64,000 nucleotides of DNA from Halorientalis litorea (GCF_023028225.1 NZ_CP095483.1:92913-156912); one strand, 5' to 3'; shown: positions 17,362-26,842, counted from the first letter of the stretch. Translations and numbers: made by a program. The notes: generated from the sequence alone by a model not told the origin.

Positions 17362-19176
17362 ATGAGTACACACTGGTTCGGCCAGCGGTCTCCACGAGCG
17401 AACGGGTGGCGGTACGCCGCGTGGCGCGTTCTCTTGTCGGTCGGATTTCTCGCCGTCGCGGCCGCCGCCGTCGTGGCTCACACGTCGCCAGCGACCGAGT
17501 ACGAACTGTCCGTCTACAGCAGTACGCCCGTCGCGTTCTGGGTTGGGGTGGCCTTGGCACTCGGTAGTTCGCTTCTTATCGCCTTCTACAGCCCGAAGCG
17601 AAGCGAACGCCGTCTGGCCCTCTTTCTCGCGGGCCTGAGTGTTCTGAGTGTCACCGCACTACCGCTTTTGAGGGGGTACGTATTCTACGGCGGCGGCGAC
17701 CCGCTGACACACTTGGGGTGGACTCGAAACGTGCTGTGGGGCGACCTCGAACTGTCGACGCTGCTCTATCCCGGCCTTCACGGCGTGTCGATTCTCGCCC
17801 ACCGCGTGCTGGGTGTCGGACTGAAACAAGCCATGATGCTTACCACCTCGCTGTTCGTACTCGTCTTCGTCGTCTTCCTCCCGCTGTTCGTCCACACCGC
17901 CACCGACGACCTGACCGTGACGGCAGTAGGCGTGTTCGCCACGCTGATGTTGTTGCCGATAAACAACATCAGCACGCACTTGACGGCGTTTCCCAGCACG
18001 CTCGCGATATTTTTCACCCCGCTCGTACTGGTGTTGGCTCTCGTGTACCTGACGGAGCGGGGCCACCGTTCGTGGGTCCACCCCATCGGAGTGGTGCTGG
18101 CACTCGCGTCTGTGACGACGATACTGGTCCACCCACAGCAGGCGAGCAACCTCCTCTTCGTCGTCGCTACCGTCACTGTCGTCGTCGCAGTCAAACGACG
18201 GGTGTTCGGGTCGTCTCCGGACCTCCGCCCCCTATACGGTCAGACACTCTTCTTCGCGCTCGTCCTGGTCCTCTGGGGCATGACCCACGAACGCGTCACC
18301 GAAGCCGCCACTGCCTACTCCGACTCCGTCTTCGAGACGCTGGCCGGCGCGTCCGAGGGTGCGGACACACTCGCCCAGCGTACGGGGTCGCTGGCCGACA
18401 TCGGTGCCTCACCCGAAGAGATAGGAGTGAAACTGTTCCTCGTCAGCGGCATCTTCCTCCTCCTGACGGCGTATCTCCTCGGGCGTGACCTGACCGGGCG
18501 GATGGAACAGTTCGCCCCGCGGGTACGCACACTCTCGTCGTTCGGGTTGGCACTCGTTCCCATCGGGGCCATCATGGTGCTGTACATGATGGGGAATCTA
18601 CAGACGATTTACTTCCGTCACTTCGGGTTCATCATGCTGATTGCGACGGTGTTCGGTGCGGTCGCTCTCGGTAGACTCTTCACTGCGGCTCGGGACGCGA
18701 ACCACCGGCCAGTGGTTGCCGGAATCGTCGTTGTCTGTATCGCCGTGATGCTCACGCTCTCGCTGCTGACGGTGTTCCCGTCGCCGTTCATCTACAAAGC
18801 GAACGGGCACGTCACCGACGCGGAACTCGCTGGCCACGAGATGGCGTTCGAGAACGAATCCCCCGCTGTCGGCTATGTCGGTATTCGGACGGGACCGGAC
18901 CGCTACCGCGACGCGACAGAGGGTGTCCTCACGCTCGGCCCACGGAGCGAACGCCGCGAGAGCCGCGTTCCATACGGGCGTCTCGGTAGCGACCTGACGA
19001 TCGAGTTCGAGGGGCCACGCTACGTCGTCGTCTCGCGGTCGGACGTCCAGCGTGAGACGGTGGCATTCCGTGGCCTCCGGTACTCTGACGACGGGTTCCG
19101 TGCTCTTGGGACCGGCGATGGGGTCGACAGGGTACTCTCGAACGGTGACTTCCGACTCTACTACGTCCAAGACTGA
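17362..19176 (+). CDS. Polytopic membrane protein of glycan locus, possible polymerase/transferase
   Basis: A 604-residue protein with about 12-13 hydrophobic segments from residue 20 to ~475, then a ~130-residue soluble C-terminal domain outside the membrane. An early loop holds GGGDPLTHLGWTRNVLWGD and LYPGLHG, the kind of acidic first loop seen in GT-C or O-antigen-polymerase-like proteins. I do not recognise a named family. The start codon of the flippase gene follows after a single base, so the two are co-transcribed and probably work on the same lipid-linked glycan. Confidence 0.7.
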   Translation: MSTHWFGQRSPRANGWRYAAWRVLLSVGFLAVAAAAVVAHTSPATEYELSVYSSTPVAFWVGVALALGSSLLIAFYSPKRSERRLALFLAGLSVLSVTALPLLRGYVFYGGGDPLTHLGWTRNVLWGDLELSTLLYPGLHGVSILAHRVLGVGLKQAMMLTTSLFVLVFVVFLPLFVHTATDDLTVTAVGVFATLMLLPINNISTHLTAFPSTLAIFFTPLVLVLALVYLTERGHRSWVHPIGVVLALASVTTILVHPQQASNLLFVVATVTVVVAVKRRVFGSSPDLRPLYGQTLFFALVLVLWGMTHERVTEAATAYSDSVFETLAGASEGADTLAQRTGSLADIGASPEEIGVKLFLVSGIFLLLTAYLLGRDLTGRMEQFAPRVRTLSSFGLALVPIGAIMVLYMMGNLQTIYFRHFGFIMLIATVFGAVALGRLFTAARDANHRPVVAGIVVVCIAVMLTLSLLTVFPSPFIYKANGHVTDAELAGHEMAFENESPAVGYVGIRTGPDRYRDATEGVLTLGPRSERRESRVPYGRLGSDLTIEFEGPRYVVVSRSDVQRETVAFRGLRYSDDGFRALGTGDGVDRVLSNGDFRLYYVQD

Positions 19177-19177
19177 G

Positions 19178-20647
19178 ATGCCGGACAGGCACCCCGTGCT
19201 GGCCGGATTTCGTGCGATGCTGGCGGCAGATATCGCCCGATTGCTGGCGAAGGGTGGCATCCTCCTGTTGCTGACGCGGTTCCTGCTGACACCTGCGGAG
19301 TACGGGCTACTCTTTCTCGCACTGTCGGTTCTCGGCATCACGTTTCTGTTCAGTAATTTCGGCTTACCGGGGTCTGTCGCCCGCTACGTCACCGAGTACG
19401 CCGAGACACGGCCCGGCCAAGTGCCGCACATCGTTCGCTTCGGCCTGTCGGTCAATCTCGTCAGTGTCACCGTCGTCTGCCTCGCTGTCGCTCTCTTTCG
19501 TGGCCACATCGCAGCGGCCATCGGCGAACCGGCACTCGCACCGCTGTTGCTCGTCGGCGTCGGGTTCATCGCCACGCGGTCGTTCGAGAAACACCTCTAC
19601 GCACTGTTCCAGGCGTTCAACGACGTACGGTACACGGCGATAGTCAAAACCGTCGACAGCGTTTCCCAGCCGATACTCGTCGCGGCCGGCGTCCTCGCTG
19701 GCCTCGGCGTCGCGGGCGCGCTGGCTGGGTTCGTCGTCGCCGCCGCTCTCGGAACCGCTCTCGGCGTCGTCGTCCTCTACCGCCAGTTCTACCGGAACTG
19801 GGAGCCCGATGCCGAGATGGTCGCTGGCCTCCGAACGCGACTGCTCCGATACAGCGTCCCGCTGACTGCCAGTGGTGTCGCTGGCGTCCTCGACAAGCGC
19901 GTCGACACGGTGTTGGTGGGCTACTTCATGAACCCGACTGCAGTCGCGTACTACACGCTGGCAAAGCAGATCTCGGAGTTCGTGATGACACCGGCGTCCT
20001 CACTCGGCTTCACCGTTTCTCCGCAGTTCGGCACGCACAAGGCCAACGGCGAACTCGACAAGGCCGCCGCGCTCTACGAGTCGGCGTTCGCACATACCGT
20101 CGCTATCTACGTCCCCGCGGCGGCCGGAATGATAGTCGTCGCCGACCCCGCCGTGACGTTCGTCTTCGGAGCCGAGTACAGCGGTGCAGTCACCGCAGTT
20201 CAAATCTTCGGCGTGTACGCCCTGTTGCTCGCGCTGGACAAGATAACAAACGACGGCCTCGATTACCTCGGACGAGCGAACGCCCGTGCGACGGCCAAGG
20301 GCATCACCTCGGCGGCGAACGTGGCACTCAACGTCGCGCTCATCCCGGTTTTCGGCGTCGCGGGCGCGGCTGGTGCCACCGTGATTACTGTCTCGGGTCT
20401 CGTCGCCGTCGAGTTGTACGTCATCGCCAGCGAACTCCCGCTTGCCGTCGGCCGTCTCGTCCGGATGGCTGGACTCGTGTTCGGGATTACCGGCGGGATG
20501 ACTGTAGCCGTCGTGGCCTTGCTGCCCTACGTCTCCGGTCTCCTCTCGTTGGCGGGTGTCGTCCTCGTCGGTGTCGCAGTGTGGGCGGTACTCGCCACCG
20601 CAAGCGGCCTCGTCGACGTTCGGAAAGTCGGGATGTTGCTTCAGTGA
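19178..20647 (+). CDS. Wzx-like polysaccharide flippase (MOP superfamily)
   Basis: A 489-residue protein with about 14 membrane helices. It has N-terminal LLAKGGILLLLTRFLLTPAEYGLLFLA, internal PLTASGVAGVLDKRVDTVLVGYF and MTPASSLGFTVSPQF, typical of polysaccharide-export MOP transporters. It would translocate lipid-linked oligosaccharide across the membrane. The start at 19178 lies one base after the preceding stop; upstream in-frame codons would overlap the membrane-protein gene. Confidence 0.9.
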   Translation: MPDRHPVLAGFRAMLAADIARLLAKGGILLLLTRFLLTPAEYGLLFLALSVLGITFLFSNFGLPGSVARYVTEYAETRPGQVPHIVRFGLSVNLVSVTVVCLAVALFRGHIAAAIGEPALAPLLLVGVGFIATRSFEKHLYALFQAFNDVRYTAIVKTVDSVSQPILVAAGVLAGLGVAGALAGFVVAAALGTALGVVVLYRQFYRNWEPDAEMVAGLRTRLLRYSVPLTASGVAGVLDKRVDTVLVGYFMNPTAVAYYTLAKQISEFVMTPASSLGFTVSPQFGTHKANGELDKAAALYESAFAHTVAIYVPAAAGMIVVADPAVTFVFGAEYSGAVTAVQIFGVYALLLALDKITNDGLDYLGRANARATAKGITSAANVALNVALIPVFGVAGAAGATVITVSGLVAVELYVIASELPLAVGRLVRMAGLVFGITGGMTVAVVALLPYVSGLLSLAGVVLVGVAVWAVLATASGLVDVRKVGMLLQ

Positions 20648-20650
20648 CCC

Positions 20651-21785
20651 CGATATTACTTCTTGCGGGGGTCGGACGGTCGCGTCGTCGTCACGGACCA
20701 ATTCCGAAACGCGCTGTCGCGCCTCGACACAGCCGACCGAACAGTCCCCGATACCGCAGTCGTCGACCACATTCTCTACCGGGCTACACCGGTCGGGACG
20801 TACGTTGCGGAGGTCGGACGCCTCGGCCACGGCGAGTCGCTCCGCTAGGACCCCGCGGTTGGGACACCCACGACGCGACTCGTCGAGACGCTCCCGGACC
20901 CCGAACCGCGCGACGTCGAAACGGCGATATCGGCGCACTCGGGATGCCCCTCCAGCAGATACAGATTCCTATGCAGGACCTCGTGTTCCGGAACGGGAAG
21001 CCGACACGTACGTCAACGGTTTCCTCGCGGACTCGCTGTTCGGCATGGGTGCCGCCGCGGCCCGGTTGATGTGGCTGACCCGGCCGCTTCGTCACCTCTC
21101 GCCCGTCATCGGGAAACTCCGCTCGCATCGGGAGTACGCACGCGAACTCCTCCGCCCGCCGACTCACCCGCGTGGCTTCGCGCTCCAGTCCGTCCAGTAC
21201 CAGTCGCTCGGCCTCGTGGAACGCATCGTTTCTCCCGAGACGGTGACTGACCGCCAGCGAGAACGGTTCCGGTACGTCCGTGACCGGGTGCCGAGCACGT
21301 CGTTTCCCGCTGATTTTGACACGCACATCGAAGTCGGACAGTGGGTCGAATACTTCTGTGAGAATACCGTCGACACGACTCGACAGGTGGCACAAGCCCG
21401 CGGGGTGTCGATGTCCACCCCCTACGCCGGGAAAGCCGTCGCGGAAACGGCACTGTCGATTCCGACCCCGGAGCGATTCCTCGACCGACTTTCGGAGAAA
21501 CACGTCCCGAAGAAACTGCTGGCACGCCGGCTCCTGGACTACCGGACTGGCAAACCCAAGGGCAACGGACATCTCCCCGAAGGACGGTACTTCCGTGAGG
21601 GACCACTCGCCGACGTGTTCGAGAAGTACCCGATGCCCGAATTCGTCCCGGACGGCCTTCGGGCGGACCTCCCCGACGAACACCCGGGGCTGGCGTGGAT
21701 TCTGGCGAGTTACGCCATCTGGCGCGACCGGGTTCTCACCGAACCGGTAGACCCGGTACCGGCGACCAGAACCGTAGAGGGATAG
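20651..21785 (+). pseudogene. Decayed asparagine-synthase-like gene
   Basis: Pieces of one asparagine-synthase-like protein occur in three frames. A first piece, VVVTDQFRNALS to RLGHGESLR, ends at an in-frame TAG (20846-20848), after which the frame continues DPAVGTPTTRLVETLPDPEPRDVE to about 20935. A short piece with LGMPLQQIQIPMQDLV follows in another frame (~20937-20990). The C-terminal ~260 residues, from TYVNGFLADSLFG to 21785, are in a third frame. There is no start codon, and the PP-loop SGGxDS that should lie between the first and second pieces is absent. The remnant spans ~1.1 kb against the ~1.7 kb of intact homologues. Such enzymes transfer an amino group in glycan or peptide synthesis; this one cannot be functional. 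Confidence 0.75.
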
Positions 21786-21806
21786 CGCGCGGCCGAGACC
21801 GACCGC

Positions 21807-22244
21807 TCACTCCTCGTCGTCCTCGCCGAGCGGTACCGTGAGAACCGGCACGTCCGACATGCGGACGACCTTCTCCGTGACGCTCCCGAGCAGGTAGCGG
21901 TCGAGCCCTGTCCGACCGTGTGTCCCCATCACGACGAGGTCGATATCGTTCTCCTCGGTGTAGTCCAGAATCGCTCGGAACGGGATGCCGTTGGCCACCG
22001 CACCTTCGACGGTGGACACGTCCGCCTCCGACGCCTGTTCGACGCCGCGGTCGATTGCCTCCCGGCCGGCAGCCTCGAGTCCGTCGAGCAGCGACCCGGC
22101 TCCGCCGTCGATACCGATACGCGTGTCGACGACGTGGACGACGTGCAGGTCGGCGTTGTAGTGCTTCGCAATGTCGATAGCGCGGTCGATAGCTTTCTCC
22201 GAGCCGACGCTCCCGTCGGTCGGAACCAGAATGCTGTCGTACAT
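21807..22244 (-). CDS. Universal stress protein UspA family
   Basis: A 145-residue single-domain Usp. It begins MYDSILVPTDGS and has the ATP-binding GTHGRTGLDRYLLGSVTEKVV (G-x2-G-x9-G-S/T) near residues 108-128. ATG at 22242-22244. Usp proteins help stress adaptation by nucleotide binding. It is one of four in the window and ends 21 bases from the asparagine-synthase remnant on the opposite strand. Confidence 0.92.
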   Translation of the reverse strand: MYDSILVPTDGSVGSEKAIDRAIDIAKHYNADLHVVHVVDTRIGIDGGAGSLLDGLEAAGREAIDRGVEQASEADVSTVEGAVANGIPFRAILDYTEENDIDLVVMGTHGRTGLDRYLLGSVTEKVVRMSDVPVLTVPLGEDDEE

Positions 22245-22360
22245 ACAGTCCCGTTCGACGCCCGTCCCCTAAACATCCGATGGTTGGTGTCACGTCCCGG
22301 GATTGGTCGCCGGCGGAGACCGGCCACCGGTTTATGTGTGAGTACATTGAAACGAGGGGT

Positions 22361-22365
22361 GGAGG
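22361..22365 (+). promoter_or_regulatory. Shine-Dalgarno sequence of DUF2267 gene
   Basis: GGAGG eight bases before GTG 22374 decides the start of a gene that has no in-frame ATG nearby. Confidence 0.6.
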
Positions 22366-22373
22366 CACACAAC

Positions 22374-22775
22374 GTGGACTTCGACAGTTTCACCGGGCAG
22401 GTCCAGCATCGACTCGAACTCGCCGACACAGGCGAAGCACTCAGAGCAATACGTGCGACGCTCACGACGCTCGGCGAGCGGATTCAGGCGGGCGAAGCGA
22501 GTGACCTCGCCAGTTCGCTCCCGATGGAGATAGACCGATACCTTCACGACGCCGAGTCTGGCCAACGGTTCGGTTACGACGAGTTCGTCGAACGCGTTTG
22601 GTCACGGGAGGAGCTGTCCGACCACAGCGACCAAGCGGATGCCGCGTACCACGCACAAGTCGTGTTGGCTGTCGTGGCCGAGACAGTCCCGGAGACGGAG
22701 ATGGAACAGGTACGCGGGCAGTTGCCTGCGGAGTTCGATTCGCTCTTCGAACTCGTCGATAGCGACGCCCAGTAG
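22374..22775 (+). CDS. DUF2267 family protein
   Basis: A 133-residue all-helical protein. The opening VDFDSFTGQVQHRLEL, then TLTTLGERIQAGEASDLASSLPMEID and a second half-repeat ending QLPAEFDSLFELVD, are characteristic of DUF2267. The function of the family is unknown; it is frequently near stress proteins. The GTG start is supported by a well-placed GGAGG. It lies divergent from one UspA gene and convergent with another. Confidence 0.88.
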   Translation: MDFDSFTGQVQHRLELADTGEALRAIRATLTTLGERIQAGEASDLASSLPMEIDRYLHDAESGQRFGYDEFVERVWSREELSDHSDQADAAYHAQVVLAVVAETVPETEMEQVRGQLPAEFDSLFELVDSDAQ

Positions 22776-22813
22776 GTGACGTGTACACTGTCGGCCAGTT
22801 CGCCGCACGTCGC

Positions 22814-23230
22814 TCACGCCAACAGGACGGCACGGTCGGTCCCACGGACGACGCGGGACGCGACGCTTCCGATGTGATGTACGGTTTCGGAGGCACCCTG
22901 TGAGCCGATGATAGTCAGGTCGGCGTCGATATCGTGGGCGTAGTCGATGATTTCCGAGTGCGGGTCGCCGTGGCACGTCCGCGTGGTGACGTCGACGCTG
23001 CGGTTGTCTGCCCGCTCGGCGATGTCGTGGAGGAGTTCGTTCGAGCGGTCCTCGAGTTCCTCCAACACCAGTTCCGCGCTGCTCAACGCCGGTTCACCGT
23101 ACCGACTGGTGTCGACGACGGCGATGGCGTGGACGGTAGCGTCGTACTTCTCGGCCAGCAGCAGTGCGTGTTCGACCGCACGGTTCGCGGGGTCGCTCCC
23201 GTCCGTCCCGACGAGGATGGTGTCGTACAT
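22814..23230 (-). CDS. Universal stress protein UspA family
   Basis: A 138-residue Usp beginning MYDTILVGTDGSDPANRAVEHA. The C-terminal GSQGASETVHHIGSVASRVVRGTDRAVLLA retains the G-x2-G-x9-GS phosphate-binding pattern. I chose ATG 23228-23230 because the family start MYDxILVxTDGS begins there; the longer open frame has no coding character. It is divergent from the tandem Usp gene, sharing a 144-base control region. Confidence 0.9.
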   Translation of the reverse strand: MYDTILVGTDGSDPANRAVEHALLLAEKYDATVHAIAVVDTSRYGEPALSSAELVLEELEDRSNELLHDIAERADNRSVDVTTRTCHGDPHSEIIDYAHDIDADLTIIGSQGASETVHHIGSVASRVVRGTDRAVLLA

Positions 23231-23342
23231 AGTATGCCTATCATCCACGTGAGCGGTCAAATAGGGAGCGGGTATCTCCAACGAAGCGAGAACTTCCGCC
23301 GCACTTATATGTTGCAACCGACCCCTCCTGCGGCAGCCCACG

Positions 23343-23350
23343 TATATATA
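23343..23350 (+). promoter_or_regulatory. TATA box of tandem Usp gene
   Basis: TATATATA lies 25-32 bases before ATG 23375. A second AT-rich box, ACTTATATG (23303-23311), may serve the divergent gene or be an alternative. Confidence 0.6.
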
Positions 23351-23374
23351 TGGCAGGTACCCGATGTCACAGAT

Positions 23375-24259
23375 ATGTACGACCGCATCCTCTTTCCCAC
23401 AGACGGCAGCGATGCCGTTACGGACGTGTTCGAGACAGCCCTCGATATCGCCACGGAACACGGCGCGACGGTCGCTGTTCTCAACGTCGCGGACACCGCG
23501 CGCGACAGTGTCACCCAAATCCAAGGTAACGTCGTCGACGCGCTCGAACAAGAAGGCGAGGAACGAGTCGCGGAGCTAGCCGAAAAGGCCCGGGCACGGG
23601 GTGTGCCCGTCGAGACAGACGTGCTGCAGGGCGACCCCGCCGAGACGATAGCGGACTACACGCGGGAGTACGACATCGACCTCGTCGTGATGCCCACGCA
23701 CGGGCGGACCGGGCTCGACCGCCTCTTGCTCGGGAGCGTCACCGAGGCGGTCGTCAACACCGCCGCAGTCCCGGTACTCGTCGTCAATCCCGACACGGTC
23801 GGTGCGTTCGAGTACCCGCCGCAGTCGGTCCTCCTCCCGACGGACGGCAGTCGTGGCTCCGACCTCGCGCTGTCCGAAGCCGTCGGCGTGGCGACGGAGA
23901 CTGCGGCGGCCCTCCACCTCTTCCACGTCGTCGAGACGGCGAACCTCGGGTTCGACGTGCGGTCCGTCCTCACCGACGCGGAACTGGCCGAACGGGGAGA
24001 AACTGTCCTCGACGACCCAGTTGCGGCCGCGGAGTCGGCCGGCGTCGAGTCGGTCACGAGTTCGGTCGCCCTCGGCAAGCCGTACCGGGAAATCCTCGAC
24101 TACATCGAGGAACAGGACATCGACCTCGTGACGGTGGGAACGCAGGGGAAGACGGATTTCAGTCGGTACGTCCTCGGGAGCGTGACGACGAAACTCCTCA
24201 GAACCTCGCCAGTCCCGGTCCTGCTGGTTCGCGATGCCGACGAAGCGGCGTCCAATTGA
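23375..24259 (+). CDS. Tandem-domain universal stress protein
   Basis: A 294-residue protein made of two Usp domains. Domain one, residues 1-145, starts MYDRILFPTDGS and has PTHGRTGLDRLLLGSVTEAVV. Domain two starts QSVLLPTDGSRGSD and has GTQGKTDFSRYVLGSVTTKLL. Both contain complete nucleotide-binding motifs. ATG 23375 was chosen by the TATA spacing and the canonical start. It converges on the Gfo/Idh/MocA gene, ending two bases from its stop. Confidence 0.92.
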   Translation: MYDRILFPTDGSDAVTDVFETALDIATEHGATVAVLNVADTARDSVTQIQGNVVDALEQEGEERVAELAEKARARGVPVETDVLQGDPAETIADYTREYDIDLVVMPTHGRTGLDRLLLGSVTEAVVNTAAVPVLVVNPDTVGAFEYPPQSVLLPTDGSRGSDLALSEAVGVATETAAALHLFHVVETANLGFDVRSVLTDAELAERGETVLDDPVAAAESAGVESVTSSVALGKPYREILDYIEEQDIDLVTVGTQGKTDFSRYVLGSVTTKLLRTSPVPVLLVRDADEAASN

Positions 24260-24261
24260 GG

Positions 24262-25353
24262 CTACGCGTCCGCGACGGCCGTCTCCACCTCGCGACTCGC
24301 CTCGCGGACACACTCCATGAGCGTGATTGTCCACACTCCTTCCGTGAGGGGGACCGGCATCTCTCTCCCAGAGAGGAGGGCCGCGGCTTCGGCGTCTATC
24401 TGGTAGTAGTGTGAGTCGAGTTGCTTCGCGGACTCCCAGTCCCCGTCGAGTCGGTCCCGTCCGACCGCGAGCACATTGCGTGCGGTGCCGACGAATCGGT
24501 CCGTGGCCCGCGAGAGGTTGTTCCGCACCTTGGCGATGGCGGACCCGTTGAAGTTCTTCCCCACGTCGACGACGGTCTGTGACACCATATCGACAGTCAG
24601 CGAGTGGTCTTCCCCGTGGACGACCAGCAACTTCTGCGGTGCCGACCCCGCCAAACACTCGATGCTACAGAGTGCCCCGTCCTCGGTGGGATAGCTCACC
24701 TGCACCCCGTCGTAGGCGAAGCCACGGTCGTACTCGCCGTGCTTGCTCGTCTGGACGGAAACCTGCTCTCTACTCGCCGGATAGCCGACGACACCGAGCA
24801 TGGTGTAGAACGGGTGTGGCAGCCCCTCCTCGAACTCGCCGCCGACGAGTTCGAAGGCCCACTCGCCACGGTTCGCCATGTTGGGCCACGTCTCGCCTGT
24901 GTAGATGAGGTCAGCACCACGAATCTCACCGAGGGCTCCCTGTTCGACGCGCTCACGGGCCGTCCGCACTGCCGGGTCGAACAGATGTTGATGCGTGACA
25001 GACACCGGAACGCCGTGTTGCTCACTGAGTCGTTGCAGTTGCTCGGCTTCAGCGACAGTCTCGGTGATGGGTTTCTCGATGTGGACGGGAACACCGGCCT
25101 CGATGAACTGCGCCGCGAGGTCACGGTGTGTTTGGACGGGGGTACAGAGGTGTACCCAGTCGAGTACACGGTCGTCGAGGAGGGCCGAAACGTCTGTGTA
25201 GGCGTCGATACCGTAGCGGTCAGCCACGTCTCGCGCGCGGTCCCTGTCTACGTCGCAGATACCGACGAGGGTCGTCCGTGGACACGCATCGAGTGCAGAG
25301 AGGTGGTGGTCAGAAACAACCCCCGCACCGACGACTGCTGTTTCCAGAGGCAT
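24262..25353 (-). CDS. Gfo/Idh/MocA family oxidoreductase
   Basis: A 363-residue NAD(P)-dependent dehydrogenase. It has an N-terminal Rossmann motif VVGAGVVSDHHLSAL (residues 7-21), the catalytic-region EKP at 93-95 and a C-terminal alpha/beta dimerisation domain. Such enzymes oxidise or epimerise sugars or sugar nucleotides, here most likely for the surface glycan. ATG 25353 starts directly with the Rossmann strand and sits 34 bases from a TATA-like element; ATG 25383, inside that element, is less likely. Confidence 0.87.
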   Translation of the reverse strand: MPLETAVVGAGVVSDHHLSALDACPRTTLVGICDVDRDRARDVADRYGIDAYTDVSALLDDRVLDWVHLCTPVQTHRDLAAQFIEAGVPVHIEKPITETVAEAEQLQRLSEQHGVPVSVTHQHLFDPAVRTARERVEQGALGEIRGADLIYTGETWPNMANRGEWAFELVGGEFEEGLPHPFYTMLGVVGYPASREQVSVQTSKHGEYDRGFAYDGVQVSYPTEDGALCSIECLAGSAPQKLLVVHGEDHSLTVDMVSQTVVDVGKNFNGSAIAKVRNNLSRATDRFVGTARNVLAVGRDRLDGDWESAKQLDSHYYQIDAEAAALLSGREMPVPLTEGVWTITLMECVREASREVETAVADA

Positions 25354-25382
25354 GCTGGGCGGTCGTAGTCCCGACCGAGGCA

Positions 25383-25390
25383 TTGTTATA
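25383..25390 (-). promoter_or_regulatory. ATAACAA-type TATA box of Gfo/Idh/MocA gene
   Basis: Minus-strand TATAACAA, centred 34 bases before ATG 25353. Confidence 0.5.
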
Positions 25391-25441
25391 CAGTCCTTGA
25401 CTCGGAGGCGGCGACCGGACGGAAGCGGCCCGACGCTTCGT

Positions 25442-26659
25442 TCACAGCATGTGTTCGGCGGCCAACGTCCGGGACGCAGCGCGAATCGTCTCACGGTCCT
25501 GCTCTCCCCGGCACCACGTATCGACTACCGACGACGCGAGCGATTCGAGAGCAGGATTCGACAGGGGCCGCGTCCCGTCGTCGTCCACGACGGTGAGGCG
25601 GTCACCGTCCGGTGTCTCGACGTACTTCCACTCGCACCCCCGGACCGTGTACCGGGGGTTCCGGTTGCGCGCGGTGGCGACCGGCCCAGTCAGCGAACTC
25701 GGGTCGCCGTCGTCGGCGAGCGTCGTGAGCAGGTCCGGAAGTCGCCGCAACGAGAGCGGTTCCGAAACCCGGCCACTGGGGCCGTTCGCCACGAACAGCG
25801 GCACGTGTATCTGCTCCGTCGAGAGCGTCGGGCCGTGGCCGTACACGCCACGCTCTCCGAACGCCTCCCCGTGGTCCGCGTGGACGACCACCGTCGTCTC
25901 CTCTCCCACGTCCTCGACGAACTGGCCGAGTCGGTCGTCGGTGTACCGAATCGTATCCTCGTAGGCACTGCGGAGACGGTCGCTGGCCACGCCCTCGAAC
26001 ACGTCCGGGTCGTGGCCGGTGAGGTACAGCCACAGGTTACTCGCGTACGTCCCGAGCCGCGACTGTGACCGGAACTCCGGGACCGGCAGGTACGGCATGT
26101 GCACGTCGACGAGGAACACCCAGCAGAAGTACGGTTCGCCGGCCGACTCTGTCCACTCGACCACCTCGTCGTAGAAGGAGTCCCACGACGCGACCATCCC
26201 GGCCTCGCGCGACCAGTTCTTCAACAGCCGGAGGCCGTAGGCGAGTCGTGACCCATCGCCGGTATCGCCCTCGCCGTCTGCTTCGGCCATGAAGTCCTCG
26301 AAGTGGTCGAACCCCCGGTCGAATCCGAAGTACCGCGAGGTCCACGGGTTCGCGGTGAAACCCCCCGTTTCGTAGCCCAATCGCGAGAGCCGTTCCGGTA
26401 TCGGGTCGGTCGCGCGGAGGTGGTGGCGACACAGGTCACGCGTGTCGGCCTCGCTGGCGGCGAGGTCGACTCCGGTGAACGTGCCCGGCAAAGCGTCGAG
26501 TGTCGAGGGGCCCGGCGATATCGCCCGCTCGAAGACGAGGCCGTCCTCGGCGAGGCGGTCCATGTTCGGGGTCAGTCCCCTGTCGTCGCCCATGAACCCG
26601 CAGTGGTCTGCGCGCAAGCTATCTATCGTCAGGAGAACGAGGTTCGGTTTATCAGTCAT
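25442..26659 (-). CDS. Sulfatase / alkaline-phosphatase superfamily hydrolase
   Basis: A 405-residue enzyme. It has the N-terminal metal site NLVLLTIDSLRADHCGFMG, a second site NPWTSRYFGFDRGFDHF and the C-terminal HADHGEAFGERGVYGHGP. The expected sulfatase nucleophile motif C/S-x-P-x-R is absent; the corresponding region near residues 50-62 reads SPGPSTLDALPGTF, so a Ser or Thr nucleophile is likely. It may therefore be a phosphodiesterase or phospho-transferase acting on glycan rather than a true sulfatase. No signal peptide is visible, so it acts in the cytoplasm. The start at 26659 is the first Met before the conserved strand. Confidence 0.84.
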   Translation of the reverse strand: MTDKPNLVLLTIDSLRADHCGFMGDDRGLTPNMDRLAEDGLVFERAISPGPSTLDALPGTFTGVDLAASEADTRDLCRHHLRATDPIPERLSRLGYETGGFTANPWTSRYFGFDRGFDHFEDFMAEADGEGDTGDGSRLAYGLRLLKNWSREAGMVASWDSFYDEVVEWTESAGEPYFCWVFLVDVHMPYLPVPEFRSQSRLGTYASNLWLYLTGHDPDVFEGVASDRLRSAYEDTIRYTDDRLGQFVEDVGEETTVVVHADHGEAFGERGVYGHGPTLSTEQIHVPLFVANGPSGRVSEPLSLRRLPDLLTTLADDGDPSSLTGPVATARNRNPRYTVRGCEWKYVETPDGDRLTVVDDDGTRPLSNPALESLASSVVDTWCRGEQDRETIRAASRTLAAEHML

Positions 26660-26703
26660 CGTCGGAGAGCAACCGCTACGAGCGCGTTTCCACGGTCGAG
26701 ACA

Positions 26704-26711
26704 TTGTTATC
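26704..26711 (-). promoter_or_regulatory. ATAACAA-type element upstream of sulfatase-like gene
   Basis: Minus-strand GATAACAA, about 49 bases before ATG 26659; a leader of roughly 20 bases is implied. Confidence 0.4.
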
Positions 26712-26842
26712 CTGCCCCTACCGAGGCGCGGCGGCGGGCTACTCCAAGGGGGTCCCCAGACTGCACCTGTGACTGTTCGACCTGCGCGAACGCGAGTGGC
26801 CAGCGACGTGAGACAGAAACAGTCGCTCGACCAAAGCCGGCG

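Noticed and set aside
20663..20848. 61-codon open frame as a stand-alone gene
   Set aside because: It continues in the same style beyond the TAG and matches the N-terminal part of asparagine-synthase-like proteins, so it is treated as part of the pseudogene.
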